Assembly (NCBI GenBank): GCA_030539115.1
Contig: JAUNSR010000005.1
Span: forward strand, 23,360 to 87,359
DNA from: Bacteroidales bacterium
GTDB lineage: Bacteria > Bacteroidota > Bacteroidia > Bacteroidales > JAUNSR01
Length of the DNA stretch: 64,000 nt
Reading direction: 5' to 3'
Part shown: positions 49,642 to 58,224 of the stretch, piece after piece
Layout: every line of letters starts with the position of its first letter
Numbering within the stretch: the first letter of the stretch is position 1
Made by a program: the position numbers and the translations under genes
The notes under the pieces: model-generated
What the model was told of the DNA's origin: nothing
Databases searched by the model: none
Seen by the model: only the letters and a program-made list of their open reading frames with translations

Positions 49642-50456
49642 ATTAGTAATATTAAAATTAAGTATTTGTTAATAATCATTTTGAAAAATCATTTTCTGAT
49701 TTTTGATAGTAGTATAATCTATTTGGGTATTAATAGATTAAGGGCACACGCAGTTTGTCTTAGGTAATTAGATCTTTATCATTCATGGTACATAGTTTTT
49801 TAATTATTCAATTTATTATTTTGTTATTGTTTCATTGGTCTAAGCATATTTAGTAATGTAGGCTGAAATGCGAATTCTTAATAATGTTTTTTATGTCATT
49901 ACGATGACAGATTTGTTATAAACCTAAGTCATTTTCCATAATTTGTATTAAATTACAATGTCATTTCTTAAATTATATTTATTACGACTGTGCAATTCAG
50001 CCAAAACGCACAATAAAAGTATTTAAATAGAAAAAATAAAGGTTTTAAAATTTGGTCAAAGACAATCAATATTTATTCATAGTGTGTAAAATATCAATTT
50101 TAACACTTTAAGGATTACTCCTTTTTAAACAGTATTTATTACATACAATTAATTAATAAAACGTTCAAATAAATTATTAGGCATTAAAACGGTTAGATAT
50201 TATATTTTTCATTCAAATATTAAAACATATAATTCATTTTCATTTTTTCTAATGACTAACGATAGTCCAAATTGAAAAATTAATATCTCAGCTGCATTTT
50301 TTTTAAAATACTTTAAGATAAAACTACTTAAATTTATTTGTAGTCAATTAATTAAATCAAAATGCATGATATATTAGTTTTTAATAAAGACATTAAAAAC
50401 TAATATATCATGCATTAAACTATGTATACGTTCTTTTTAAACGTTCATTGATAACA
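49642..50456. other. PUL upstream region and long inverted repeat
   Basis: About 815 bases with no gene. It should contain the PUL promoter (minus strand), but I find no TAnnTTTG match near 49642-49800. The right end holds the 25-bp inverted repeat listed separately. Confidence 0.5.
50361..50416. terminator. Perfect 25-bp inverted repeat, likely terminator
   Basis: The left arm 50361-50385 and right arm 50392-50416 are exact reverse complements with a 6-base loop. It lies 41 bases after the stop of the lipoprotein gene (minus strand). The 3' flank on that strand is T-rich (TTTTGATTTAATT) but not a clean U-tract. A terminator is most likely; the length and perfection are unusual compared with the other terminators here. 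Confidence 0.6.
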
Positions 50457-51365
50457 TTAATTAAATCGAAAAGCTATATTAATATCTGATTCGCTATACA
50501 AACACCATTGAGTGGAATAACTATCTCTATAATAAGGTCCATATTTTATCTCATTACCATAGAAATCAACACGGTTCTCATAATATTTTTCAACTTTTTT
50601 TAATATAATTGTAATTTTGCCATTTTTTTTATCTTTCAATAAAAAAATATCATTATTTGGATTGTTTAATAAATTATATTCCAAATTACAAGACTTAGGA
50701 TCATTTAATAACTTATTATTATCATCAGCAAAACTATAAGCATAATAGTAAGTTGTATTATTATCTATGTTTGTATTTAAAGATATTTGCATTCTGTCAT
50801 CAAAAGTATAAAATGGATCATTAAAATTTGGTCTATTATATCCATACATATTTGAATTAGATGAAATTCTTGAGCTCCAATTACAAATCATTGAATTATC
50901 AACATTATTTATTAGCCTTATTCTAAATAATTGTTGATTTGTACAATATGGAAAATTTGTAGCTGATATTTCTATAGCTTCATCAAAACCAAATATTGAA
51001 TAAATACCATCATTGCTTCCATTTTCACCTTTTGCATTTATCCATGGGTCTGAGCCAACATCTCTGTTTTTATATTGTATTTGCATAGAACAATTTCTCC
51101 ATGTATCATACCCAATCGGAGGATAAGAATTCCATACAAATGTTACATAATGATAATACTCTACACGTGGAATGTCAAAATAAGAATGGTTACTATAGGA
51201 TGCACTATACAAATAAACTAAATCTTGACCTCCATCGACTAAATCATCTCCTGAAGATTTGGTTAAACTTAAATTATCTATTGGAGAGTCGTCTTGATTT
51301 GTTAAATTATCATTACATGAAAATGTAATCATTAAGAATAGAATAAAAAGAATCGTGTTTTTCAT
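50457..51365 (-). CDS. Lipoprotein of unknown function (302 aa)
   Basis: I do not recognise the family. The protein has a clear lipoprotein signal (MKNTILFILFLMITFSCNDN, lipobox Cys17) and then an Asn/Tyr/Ser-rich mature part with no visible repeat or catalytic motif. Aromatic, strand-like stretches (YYHYVTFVWNSYPP, QLFRIRLINNVD, ISLNTNIDNNTTYYYAYSF) suggest a beta-sandwich fold. Codon use is more AT-rich than in its neighbours. It is a single gene, flanked by about 0.8 kb and 1 kb of non-coding DNA and followed by a long perfect inverted repeat. This isolation and composition suggest recent acquisition, which is inference. Confidence 0.7.
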   Translation of the reverse strand: MKNTILFILFLMITFSCNDNLTNQDDSPIDNLSLTKSSGDDLVDGGQDLVYLYSASYSNHSYFDIPRVEYYHYVTFVWNSYPPIGYDTWRNCSMQIQYKNRDVGSDPWINAKGENGSNDGIYSIFGFDEAIEISATNFPYCTNQQLFRIRLINNVDNSMICNWSSRISSNSNMYGYNRPNFNDPFYTFDDRMQISLNTNIDNNTTYYYAYSFADDNNKLLNDPKSCNLEYNLLNNPNNDIFLLKDKKNGKITIILKKVEKYYENRVDFYGNEIKYGPYYRDSYSTQWCLYSESDINIAFRFN

Positions 51366-52274
51366 AATATTGATTTTAAAAATGATTTATACCAAATATA
51401 ATAATAAATAATTACATCTGCATAGTAATTAAATTTACTGTATTTAATCATGTTTTTTTGAAATGAAATATATTTTCAATTATGCAAATAACACAAAAAA
51501 TGGAAATATTAGATATGAAAAGGAACAACATTGGAAAATCAAGAGTAACTATTTTATCCATTAAAACAACTTCACAAAACAATCTTATTATTTAAACTTT
51601 TTAATCATCATAACACAGCTTTAAATCTATTTTTTCTTCTAAAGTGTAATAAGAAATTTTCAATGTCATTATATAAAGTAAAAAAGACTGATGATGTCAT
51701 TTAATTATATCTTACAGTTGTTTAATTATTCATGTTATACTTATTTCGTAATGTTTGGAGAATATACAAAATCTCTTGGCAGCCTTTAAATAAAGTTTTT
51801 TATCAAAATATAAAATTGCAACGGCAGATGCCTTTTTTCAGGCAAAACAACAGTTATAGAAATAGGAAATTAAAATCAGCATATATCAATATTGCAATTG
51901 TTCGGAAAAAATGTAATTCAATTAATTGTTTGAGTATTTTGATTGTCGGAAAAATGATTTTTATCCATCCTGCACTTAAATGATCGAATGGACGCTTTTT
52001 GTGTCATATATATAAACAAAAAAGACTGATGAAAATTTGATTTTGACGGTCAAAATTTAATTATTGAGAACGAAAATTTCCAAATAATCATTAAACATTA
52101 ATATTCAGGACTTTACAGATTCGCGTCTTTTAATAATTTTAAATAAGCTCGGTGTCATTTTTGTAAAATCGCCCTGTCGGTTGATACATTATATCGACAT
52201 CTTCTGCGCAGCGGGTTCTCTTTTAAAGCAAGGAGACTTCTTTTATCGATAATCGGTTTTATTGTTGCAATAAT

Positions 52275-52356
52275 TTTGTTGCATACTTTGTTGCATACTT
52301 TTTAAGTGAAAAGTATCAAAAATGTGCAATATCGGGCATATTTTGTTGCATACTTT
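52275..52356. repeat. Three copies of TTTGTTGCATACTTT beside tRNA-Arg
   Basis: Copies at 52275-52289, 52287-52301 (overlapping by three bases) and 52342-52356, just beyond the tRNA-Arg terminator on its 3' side. The position next to a tRNA 3' end fits an old integration site or recombinase arm sites, but no att duplication of the tRNA end was found. Confidence 0.5.
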
Positions 52357-52370
52357 TTCGATTATACAGC

Positions 52371-52422
52371 AAAAAAAACGCCTGATTACAGGTTACAAAT
52401 ACCTTATAATCAGACGTTTTTT
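52371..52422 (-). terminator. Terminator of tRNA-Arg
   Basis: AAAACG-C-CTGATTA pairs with TAATCAG-A-CGTTTT around a longer loop; T-run on the minus strand directly after the tRNA. Confidence 0.8.
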
Positions 52423-52426
52423 AAAG

Positions 52427-52500
52427 TGATCGAGCCGAGATTCGAACTCGGGACCCACAGCTTAGAAGGCTGTTGCTCTATCCAGCTGAGCTACTCGACC
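52427..52500 (-). tRNA. tRNA-Arg (anticodon UCU)
   Basis: Read on the minus strand: acceptor GGTCGAG pairs with CTCGATC (one G-T), discriminator A, D-arm AGCTCAGCTGGATAGAGC, anticodon loop CTTCTAA with anticodon TCT (reads AGA/AGG), T-arm CCGAG-TTCGAAT-CTCGG. 74 bases; CCA not encoded. Confidence 0.95.
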
Positions 52501-52549
52501 ATCCTTGTCCGCAACTCTGAGAAAGGTTGTGCTTCTCTCGATTGCGTTG

Positions 52550-52579
52550 CAAAGGTAGATATTATTTTCATATCTGCAA
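52550..52579 (-). promoter_or_regulatory. Promoter of tRNA-Arg
   Basis: On the minus strand TTG (52577-52579) and TACCTTTG (52550-52557) are 19 bases apart, a full consensus, about 50 bases before the tRNA. Confidence 0.75.
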
Positions 52580-52605
52580 TACCATGAATAAAAAAAAATT
52601 CATTT

Positions 52606-54897
52606 TTAGAATGGGTATCCGACTGCAAAATGCAGCGCTCTGTTGTTGCTGCCAAAGGGACTATCTATTACCCAGGGACTTGCATTAATCTTAGCAGGGT
52701 CATAAGCTTTAAAGCCTAAATCGAGTCTTAAGATAAAATAACTAAAATCCAATCTCATTCCCAATCCCCATGCAAGGGCAATTTCTTTATAAAATGAATC
52801 AAACTTGAAAAGGCCTCCAGGCTGGGCAGAATAATCTCTGATAGTCCAGACATTTCCCGCATCGACAAAAGCAGCCAATTCAAGCTTCCAGAACAAACGG
52901 GTTCTATACTCGATACTTCCATCAAGTCTGATGTCTCCGCATTGATTAAAATAATCTAACGATGGATTGTTTGAACTGTAACGACCCGGACCAAGGGTTC
53001 TCACCGACCATCCCCTGACACTGTTTGCACCTCCCGAATAGTATCTTTTCTCAAAAGGGAGTATGTTGGTATTTCCATAAGGAATCCCCACACCACCCGC
53101 AATATGAAAAGCGATGGAGTTTTTCTCACTAAAAACTTTAGTGTAAGCATAGTCAACATCGGTTTTCCAATATTGCTCATAGCGGAGTCCCAGGAATCTG
53201 TAAGCGTCATCCTTTTTATGCTGATTTAATATTTTTGAGAAGGCATACAAGGTATTTCCCGCCACCTCAGAGCTTGCTCGAAAAGTAAAAATATCCATAT
53301 TTCTTACGGATGGATTAAAATTTGAACGATAGAATGTGTATGCAGTTCTGGAAATCAAGTGGTCCTTGTAGCTTGAATAGGAAATTGGATTTTGATTGAT
53401 AATACTGTCGATAAATGCTTCCGAGCGAAAAGGCAGATAAACATAACTAACATCGATTAGGTCCAGCTGATGTCTGAACTTATTTCTTTGGGTCTGCCAG
53501 TTATATTTCCATCCTCCCCCCGCAATCATTCTTGTATATTCAGGTCTGTGCTGATAGCTGTATGCAGCATTAAACTCAGTGGAGGCTTTTATACGGCGTC
53601 TGAAATCGCTTTTCAGAAAAGGGAACATAAACTTAGGAAACGTGATGCCCGTTTCGATTCCATACTCAGTATAATTGTCATTAACAATGCCCCCCTCACC
53701 CGTAAGGTTCTCATATCCACCCCTAATCTTTGTTGTAAATGTTTCAGAGCCTTTAAATGCATTTCTGTGCTGATAAGAAGCGCCAACGGCAAAGCCAAAA
53801 TCTCCGGCAGAGTTGGTACCCTCCAATTCTGTCTGAATAGATTGATTTTTACCGGGAGTCAGATAAATATAGCAGTCAACGAGATCGTCATTTACTTTGC
53901 TTTGTTCAAAGCGAATATTTACATATTTAAGAATCTTCAGTCTTGCAAAAGAAGAGTATGTAGCATCGACAGCCCTGTCGGAATATAAGGCGCCGGGGCG
54001 TATAAAACAATTTTCAATAAGCGTGCCGCTTCTTAAGTATGATTTGGCACCCTCGATAATTGTATAATCACCAATAGAAACCGTATCCCTCTTTTGTGTG
54101 GAATATAGAGCATTGACAGGGTCATAGTCTGTCACAAAGACAACTTTTCCTACATTAAACTTTTTATGAAATACATCTCCGGGATTTGTTGCCACATTAA
54201 GAGTAAGATCTACGTTTTTTGAATAAGCAGCCGTATCAGCTCTATAATTGATAAAATCTTTATTAAAACCCCAATAGCCATTATTTCTGATTCTATTTGT
54301 AATCCTTACCCTTTCATTTTCAAGAACATCTCTATCAAGAAGCATTCCCGGTTTTATTAAAGATGAAGTGGTATCCTTATATACAATAGTCCTTACCGAA
54401 TCACCAGGAATGCTATATTTAAAGGATTCTATTTTGAAAGGTTCGTTTGATGTGATGTTGTAGATAATGTCAATTTTTTTATTCTTCTTTTCAAGTTTTA
54501 CATCTACAGCACCTTCGAGATACCCCTTATTGTCAAGCATCTTTAAAATCTCCTTTTCTGAACGCACCGTAAGCATAGGGTCATAAATCTCAGGAGCATT
54601 GCCCGCTCTTCTAAGGAAACGGTTTATCCATTTGGTCGAGTCGGTGCCTGAAAGGTCATATAGATATAAAGGGAAAGAGACAAGGCCGAAAGTCTTATGG
54701 TTCGGCATTTGCTTGATGTACGGCTTCACATCGGAAGATTTAATATTTTTATTATCAGAGCGGACAGACACGCTTCTAACCAAATAATCCCCCTCAGGGA
54801 CATAGCGGGTGAGACTGCAGCCTGCAATAAAAATCAGAAGAATAAGAAGAATACCAAAGCGTATATATTTGGATGCAAATCTTTTGGATACGGGCAT
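52606..54897 (-). CDS. tamL: TamL-type Omp85-family outer-membrane lipoprotein
   Basis: TamL is the lipidated BamA/TamA-family protein of Bacteroidota, thought to work with TamB in outer-membrane or surface-protein biogenesis. The 763-residue protein has a lipoprotein signal (LILLIFIAGCSLTRYVPEGDYLV), then POTRA-like repeats (about 40-350: KEILKMLDNKGYLEGAVDVKLEKKNKKIDIIYNI..., cited as family blocks), then a C-terminal barrel with the Omp85 motif SVRGWSVRTLGPG and a terminal aromatic residue (HFAVGYPF). It is divergent from the rRNA methyltransferase gene, a pairing I recall from other Bacteroidales. Confidence 0.9.
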   Translation of the reverse strand: MPVSKRFASKYIRFGILLILLIFIAGCSLTRYVPEGDYLVRSVSVRSDNKNIKSSDVKPYIKQMPNHKTFGLVSFPLYLYDLSGTDSTKWINRFLRRAGNAPEIYDPMLTVRSEKEILKMLDNKGYLEGAVDVKLEKKNKKIDIIYNITSNEPFKIESFKYSIPGDSVRTIVYKDTTSSLIKPGMLLDRDVLENERVRITNRIRNNGYWGFNKDFINYRADTAAYSKNVDLTLNVATNPGDVFHKKFNVGKVVFVTDYDPVNALYSTQKRDTVSIGDYTIIEGAKSYLRSGTLIENCFIRPGALYSDRAVDATYSSFARLKILKYVNIRFEQSKVNDDLVDCYIYLTPGKNQSIQTELEGTNSAGDFGFAVGASYQHRNAFKGSETFTTKIRGGYENLTGEGGIVNDNYTEYGIETGITFPKFMFPFLKSDFRRRIKASTEFNAAYSYQHRPEYTRMIAGGGWKYNWQTQRNKFRHQLDLIDVSYVYLPFRSEAFIDSIINQNPISYSSYKDHLISRTAYTFYRSNFNPSVRNMDIFTFRASSEVAGNTLYAFSKILNQHKKDDAYRFLGLRYEQYWKTDVDYAYTKVFSEKNSIAFHIAGGVGIPYGNTNILPFEKRYYSGGANSVRGWSVRTLGPGRYSSNNPSLDYFNQCGDIRLDGSIEYRTRLFWKLELAAFVDAGNVWTIRDYSAQPGGLFKFDSFYKEIALAWGLGMRLDFSYFILRLDLGFKAYDPAKINASPWVIDSPFGSNNRALHFAVGYPF

Positions 54898-54995
54898 AAG
54901 GACAATTCTTTATACAAAAACAATTATAATTAAATGTTGAAAACAGTCAGTAATGAAGAACTTAGTTTACAAAACAGTTCAAACAACATAGATGG

Positions 54996-55024
54996 CAAAG
55001 TTATTGATTTATATTTATGTCCAA
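54996..55024 (-). promoter_or_regulatory. Promoter of tamL
   Basis: Minus strand: TTG at 55022-55024 and TAACTTTG at 54996-55003 with 18-base spacing, about 100 bases upstream of the start codon. Confidence 0.55.
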
Positions 55025-55113
55025 TCGGAAAAAAAATTAAATCAAGGCATGATTTTAAACTATAATTAATAAGATAACTTCGAATATGTACAAAGTCGAT
55101 TGGATTTTCTTTT

Positions 55114-55121
55114 TAGATTTG
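55114..55121 (+). promoter_or_regulatory. -7 box of the rRNA methyltransferase gene
   Basis: TAGATTTG fits TAnnTTTG. A transcript starting about 7 bases later would begin just before ATG 55143, which rules out the in-frame ATG at 55086 as start. No TTG at ideal spacing. Confidence 0.5.
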
Positions 55122-55142
55122 CATAAAATCTTTATATGCAAT

Positions 55143-55892
55143 ATGCCAATCAGTAAGAATAAGATAAAATTTATAAAATCACTTGAGTTAAAGAAGTTCA
55201 GAAAAGAGAATAAAATGTTTGTTGCCGAGGGTAACAAACTAATACATGACAATATTGAATTTTTTGAATGCAAGACTTTGATTGCCACTCAAGAATGGTT
55301 CGATGCAAATAAAAACGTCAATGCCTCTGAGGTTATTGTTGCAACTAAGGATGAACTCTCAAAAGCGAGCTTTTTAAAAACGCCGCAGGATGTTATAGGT
55401 GTTTTCTCAATTCCCGAATACTCCTTAAATATAGATGAGCTTAAAAATAAACTCTCAATAGTTCTCGATACGATACAGGATCCCGGCAATATGGGCACAA
55501 TAATAAGGCTGGCAGATTGGTTTGGCATTGAAAACATTATTTGTTCCAATGAGACAACCGATTGCTACAGTCCAAAGGCAATACAAGCGACAATGGGGGC
55601 TATTGCAAGGGTGAAAATACACTATACTTCATTGAGCCGCTTTCTTCAGGATATGAAAGGGTGCAATATTTACGGCACTTTTCTGGAAGGAAGCAATATA
55701 TATGATACAGAATTATCACATAACGGGCTTATTGTTATGGGAAATGAAGGGAATGGCATAAATAAAGATTTATATGAATATATAACACACAAATTGCATA
55801 TTCCGAACTATCCACCTGAAAGAGAAACTTCAGAATCTTTAAATGTGGCAATAGCAACAGCTATTATTTGTTCGGAATTTAGAAGAAGATAA
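55143..55892 (+). CDS. SpoU/TrmH-family rRNA 2'-O-methyltransferase
   Basis: SPOUT-class enzymes of this family methylate ribose 2'-OH in rRNA or tRNA with SAM. The 249-residue protein starts MPISKNKIKFIKSLELKKFRKENKMFVAEGNKL, an N-terminal substrate-binding domain typical of the RlmB/TsnR-like group. The three SPOU motifs are DPGNMGTIIRLADWFGIENI (motif 1), IVMGNEGNGI (motif 2) and IPNYPPERETSESLNVAIATAI (motif 3, as overlapping family blocks). Start chosen by the -7 box position and homologue starts. The target base is unknown. Strong terminator after the gene. Confidence 0.9.
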   Translation: MPISKNKIKFIKSLELKKFRKENKMFVAEGNKLIHDNIEFFECKTLIATQEWFDANKNVNASEVIVATKDELSKASFLKTPQDVIGVFSIPEYSLNIDELKNKLSIVLDTIQDPGNMGTIIRLADWFGIENIICSNETTDCYSPKAIQATMGAIARVKIHYTSLSRFLQDMKGCNIYGTFLEGSNIYDTELSHNGLIVMGNEGNGINKDLYEYITHKLHIPNYPPERETSESLNVAIATAIICSEFRRR

Positions 55893-55922
55893 AATAGGAG
55901 GAGATCGTTTAGAGCTGAAGAA

Positions 55923-55962
55923 GAAAACCCCGGAAGTTTATCGACTGACTTCCGGGGTTTTC
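55923..55962. terminator. Bidirectional terminator
   Basis: GAAAACCCCGGAAGT pairs over 15 bp with ACTTCCGGGGTTTTC, loop of 10, between convergent genes. Confidence 0.9.
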
Positions 55963-55988
55963 TTATGCTTAAAACTACCTCTTTCTAT

Positions 55989-56267
55989 TTATATGATATT
56001 TTTAGTAATGGTATTTGGCAACGGCTCTCTTTTTGCAATATCAAAAGGGATCATTTGTTTAATAATCACCCTCTCTCCTATTTTCGGAGATGTTTTACCA
56101 TCCTGTGAATATAAAAAAATTGCGCCGTCAAAGAATTTCACAAATGCACTTTCATTCTTAAGAGCCTCAACAGATAAAAGAATGTTGTTTTCATCAATGA
56201 AAGCTACTCCTGGAGAAAAAACATTATTATCCAAGACTACCAACATTGCGGCAAATCCCCTATTCAT
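55989..56267 (-). CDS. Small protein translationally coupled to the DUF4296 gene
   Basis: The 92-residue product is not a family I can name. Strand-like segments (AMLVVLDNNVFSPGVAFIDENNILLSVEAL) are followed by KFFDGAIFLYSQDG and GERVIIKQMIPFDIAKREPLPN. Its ATG overlaps the end of the DUF4296 gene by 8 bases (56260-56267), and that gene in turn overlaps lspA by one base, so the three are one coupled unit. A plus-strand frame covers the same bases (55993-56289), but the overlap geometry and operon favour the minus strand. No signal peptide or Cys. Confidence 0.68.
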   Translation of the reverse strand: MNRGFAAMLVVLDNNVFSPGVAFIDENNILLSVEALKNESAFVKFFDGAIFLYSQDGKTSPKIGERVIIKQMIPFDIAKREPLPNTITKNII

Positions 56268-57060
56268 TCGTACTGATTTCTGTTATTAAAGAATCACTGT
56301 TTACCTTAATATCACGGTGATATCTCATCAATGAGACATCATTAATATAAACAGGGTTTACTATAGAATCATTCTCAATGATGTAAGTGAAATTTGTAAC
56401 AACGCCGCCTGCCACCGGTATCTTGTCAAAACTCATATTAAGCTTGACATTTCCATCGTTTACAAGGAATGTGTCTATCATCGAGATTGAATCGTTCGTA
56501 GACTTTAATGCAAAGAGCAAATAAATTTTAGACAAGGAATCAGGCTGCATTTTATTAATATTCATATTGAGCACAAGTGAATCGCCATCTTTGAAATTGG
56601 TGTCACACTTGACCTCATACAATCTATTTTCAGTAAGAAGACGTGGGTCGAGGATAAAATCAGGAGTTGCTTTCCAGATATCCACAGAGTCACCCTCGGG
56701 AGTAAGCAACGACTTTTCATAAAGATAAACTTCCCGGGCAACAATCTTGCTTTGCTCGGCAACCCTTTTATCCACCCGATCGTAAATCTTCATAAGCTCG
56801 GTAAGATGTGCGCTGTAATAAACCAAAGAGCTGTCAAACTGAGCCTTTGTCGTGTTGTTGGTTTTGTAAACATTGGCAAGGAGCCTTCTTTTATCATCCT
56901 TGCTTCTGATGTTAAGAGAATATTCCTCCATCAAGGATTCGGCAAGATGAGTGTCATAAATCACATTCTCCATCTGCTTTTGATTAAGAATACCGTCAGG
57001 AAGATTGCTGCATGAAACAAAAAGCAGCATTAACAGTGCAAAATATTTGGTATGGTTCAT
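56260..57060 (-). CDS. DUF4296 lipoprotein
   Basis: The 266-residue protein has a lipoprotein signal (LLMLLFVSCSNLPDG, Cys17) followed by the DUF4296 helical domain (about 20-110: ILNQKQMENVIYDTHLAESLMEE, KAQFDSSLVYYSAHLTELMKIYDRVDKRV as separate blocks) and a beta-rich C-terminal half. The role of the family is unknown; it is conserved in Bacteroidales directly downstream of lspA, as here. The start codon overlaps the lspA stop by one base. A lipoprotein encoded in an operon with the lipoprotein signal peptidase suggests a shared envelope role, which is inference. Confidence 0.87.
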   Translation of the reverse strand: MNHTKYFALLMLLFVSCSNLPDGILNQKQMENVIYDTHLAESLMEEYSLNIRSKDDKRRLLANVYKTNNTTKAQFDSSLVYYSAHLTELMKIYDRVDKRVAEQSKIVAREVYLYEKSLLTPEGDSVDIWKATPDFILDPRLLTENRLYEVKCDTNFKDGDSLVLNMNINKMQPDSLSKIYLLFALKSTNDSISMIDTFLVNDGNVKLNMSFDKIPVAGGVVTNFTYIIENDSIVNPVYINDVSLMRYHRDIKVNSDSLITEISTNE

Positions 57061-57704
57061 TATTTATTTTTTAAAACTTCTTTCTTTTCAGAATTGCCTG
57101 AATCGCCTAAATGATGTCTGTAAAAAATAAAAAGAAGAATAACTCCGACAGTAATGGCTGAATCAGCCACATTAAATATAGGTCTAAAGAAAAGATATTC
57201 CTGACCACCTACAAAAGGAAGCCACTGAGGCCAATTGAACTTAAACAATGGGAAATAAAGCATGTCGACAACTTTTCCGTAAAAGAATGGAGCATACCCC
57301 CCGTCCTGAGGAAACATCGTTGCCAACTGACCATAGCTTGAAGAGAAAATCTTTCCATAAAAAACAGAGTCGATGATATTGCCTGAAGCACCCGCAATGA
57401 TAAGGGCTATGCAGCAAATGAAGCCTGTGGAATATTTTTTCTTAATGCACAAATACAAATAATAGGAAAATGCAATGACTGCAACAATTCTAAAGCCTGT
57501 AAGAAAGAGCTTGTTGAAAAGTTCAAGACCATAGGCCATGCCGTTGTTTTCTGTAAAGCATATGTAAAACCATGGAGTAATCTCAAAACTCTCATGTAAA
57601 ACCATGTGGGTTTTTACCCAAATCTTTGTAAACTGATCTACTAAAAGAACAAGGAAAATGATAATAACAGATATTTTTCCTTTTGACAATTGTATTTTAT
57701 TCAT
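57060..57704 (-). CDS. lspA: Lipoprotein signal peptidase (signal peptidase II)
   Basis: LspA removes signal peptides from diacylglyceryl-modified prolipoproteins in the inner membrane. The 214-residue protein has four membrane helices and both catalytic Asp motifs: IAGASGNIIDSVFYG and FNVADSAITVG. A long loop between helices 3 and 4 (PQDGGYAPFFYGKVVDMLYFPLF, read as family blocks) makes it longer than the E. coli enzyme, as is normal in Bacteroidota. Neighbours are the DksA-like gene and ileS upstream and DUF4296 downstream, on the same strand. Confidence 0.94.
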   Translation of the reverse strand: MNKIQLSKGKISVIIIFLVLLVDQFTKIWVKTHMVLHESFEITPWFYICFTENNGMAYGLELFNKLFLTGFRIVAVIAFSYYLYLCIKKKYSTGFICCIALIIAGASGNIIDSVFYGKIFSSSYGQLATMFPQDGGYAPFFYGKVVDMLYFPLFKFNWPQWLPFVGGQEYLFFRPIFNVADSAITVGVILLFIFYRHHLGDSGNSEKKEVLKNK

Positions 57705-57745
57705 ATTTTAAAAATAATCCGACATTTTTATAATTGCAAGGTGTG

Positions 57746-57753
57746 CAAATTTA
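57746..57753 (-). promoter_or_regulatory. Candidate -7 box of the lspA unit
   Basis: Plus-strand CAAATTTA reads TAAATTTG on the minus strand, 42 bases before the lspA start. No TTG at ideal spacing. It suggests lspA can be transcribed apart from the DksA-like gene. Confidence 0.4.
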
Positions 57754-57843
57754 TAAAAATATCGGATTAATACTATATTTTAATTTATAAACAATCTCTT
57801 TTTTGAGATAACTTTCATAAGCGTGCTGAAAAAAAGGCAATAA

Positions 57844-58224
57844 TTATCTTTTATTGGTATTCTTCGCATCTATACTTAAAGTAGCATGAGGCACCGCCAT
57901 TAGTCTTTCCTTAGGAATAAGTTTGCCGGTTTCACGACACACCCCGTAGGTTTTGTTTTCAATTCTTACAAGTGCAGCTCTTAAATGCTGAATAAACTTC
58001 ATTTGGCGCTGCGCAAGCTGACCAGCCTCCTCTTTAGACAATGTGGAAGCACCCTCTTCAAGGACTTTAAACGTTGGAGCAGTGTCTGCATCATCGTTGC
58101 CATCAGTATTCATGACAGCCGCCTTAAGCAGATCATAATCTTTATATGCCTTTTCAAGCTTGTCGGTAATAACAGCTTTGAATTCTTCTAATTCAGCGTC
58201 TGAATATCGTGTTTTTTCACTCAT
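57844..58224 (-). CDS. TraR/DksA-family regulator with degenerate zinc finger
   Basis: DksA-type proteins enter the RNA-polymerase secondary channel and tune initiation with ppGpp. I start at MSEKTRYSD (58222-58224); an ATG 13 codons upstream gives an unlikely hydrophobic leader. The 126 residues show the coiled-coil hairpin (ELEEFKAVITDKLEKAYKDYDLL and the return helix with LRAALVRIENKTYGVC). The C-terminal finger reads YGVCRETGKLIPKERLMAVPHAT: only one of the four Cys remains, so zinc binding is unlikely. The fold is probably kept, as in other Cys-poor DksA proteins. It is encoded between ileS and lspA on the same strand. Confidence 0.88.
   Translation of the reverse strand: MSEKTRYSDAELEEFKAVITDKLEKAYKDYDLLKAAVMNTDGNDDADTAPTFKVLEEGASTLSKEEAGQLAQRQMKFIQHLRAALVRIENKTYGVCRETGKLIPKERLMAVPHATLSIDAKNTNKR

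Larger units (their letters stand above)
51366..52426. other. Gene-poor region left of tRNA-Arg
   Basis: A plus-strand frame at 51732-51983 (83 codons) has unconvincing composition and is not called. TTTGTTGCATACTTT occurs three times (52275-52289, 52287-52301, 52342-52356). On the minus strand near 52160-52270 an open stretch of about 38 codons reads KPIIDKRSLLALKENPLRR, ending in a stop, which could be a gene remnant. Base composition is less AT-rich around 52150-52260 than in the flanks. Confidence 0.45.

Noticed and set aside
51732..51983. 83-codon plus-strand open frame
   Set aside because: Composition is noise-like, with no recognisable motif or regulatory signals.
55993..56289. 98-codon plus-strand open frame opposite the coupled small gene
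   Set aside because: The minus-strand reading has stop-start overlap with DUF4296 and operon context; the plus-strand frame has neither.
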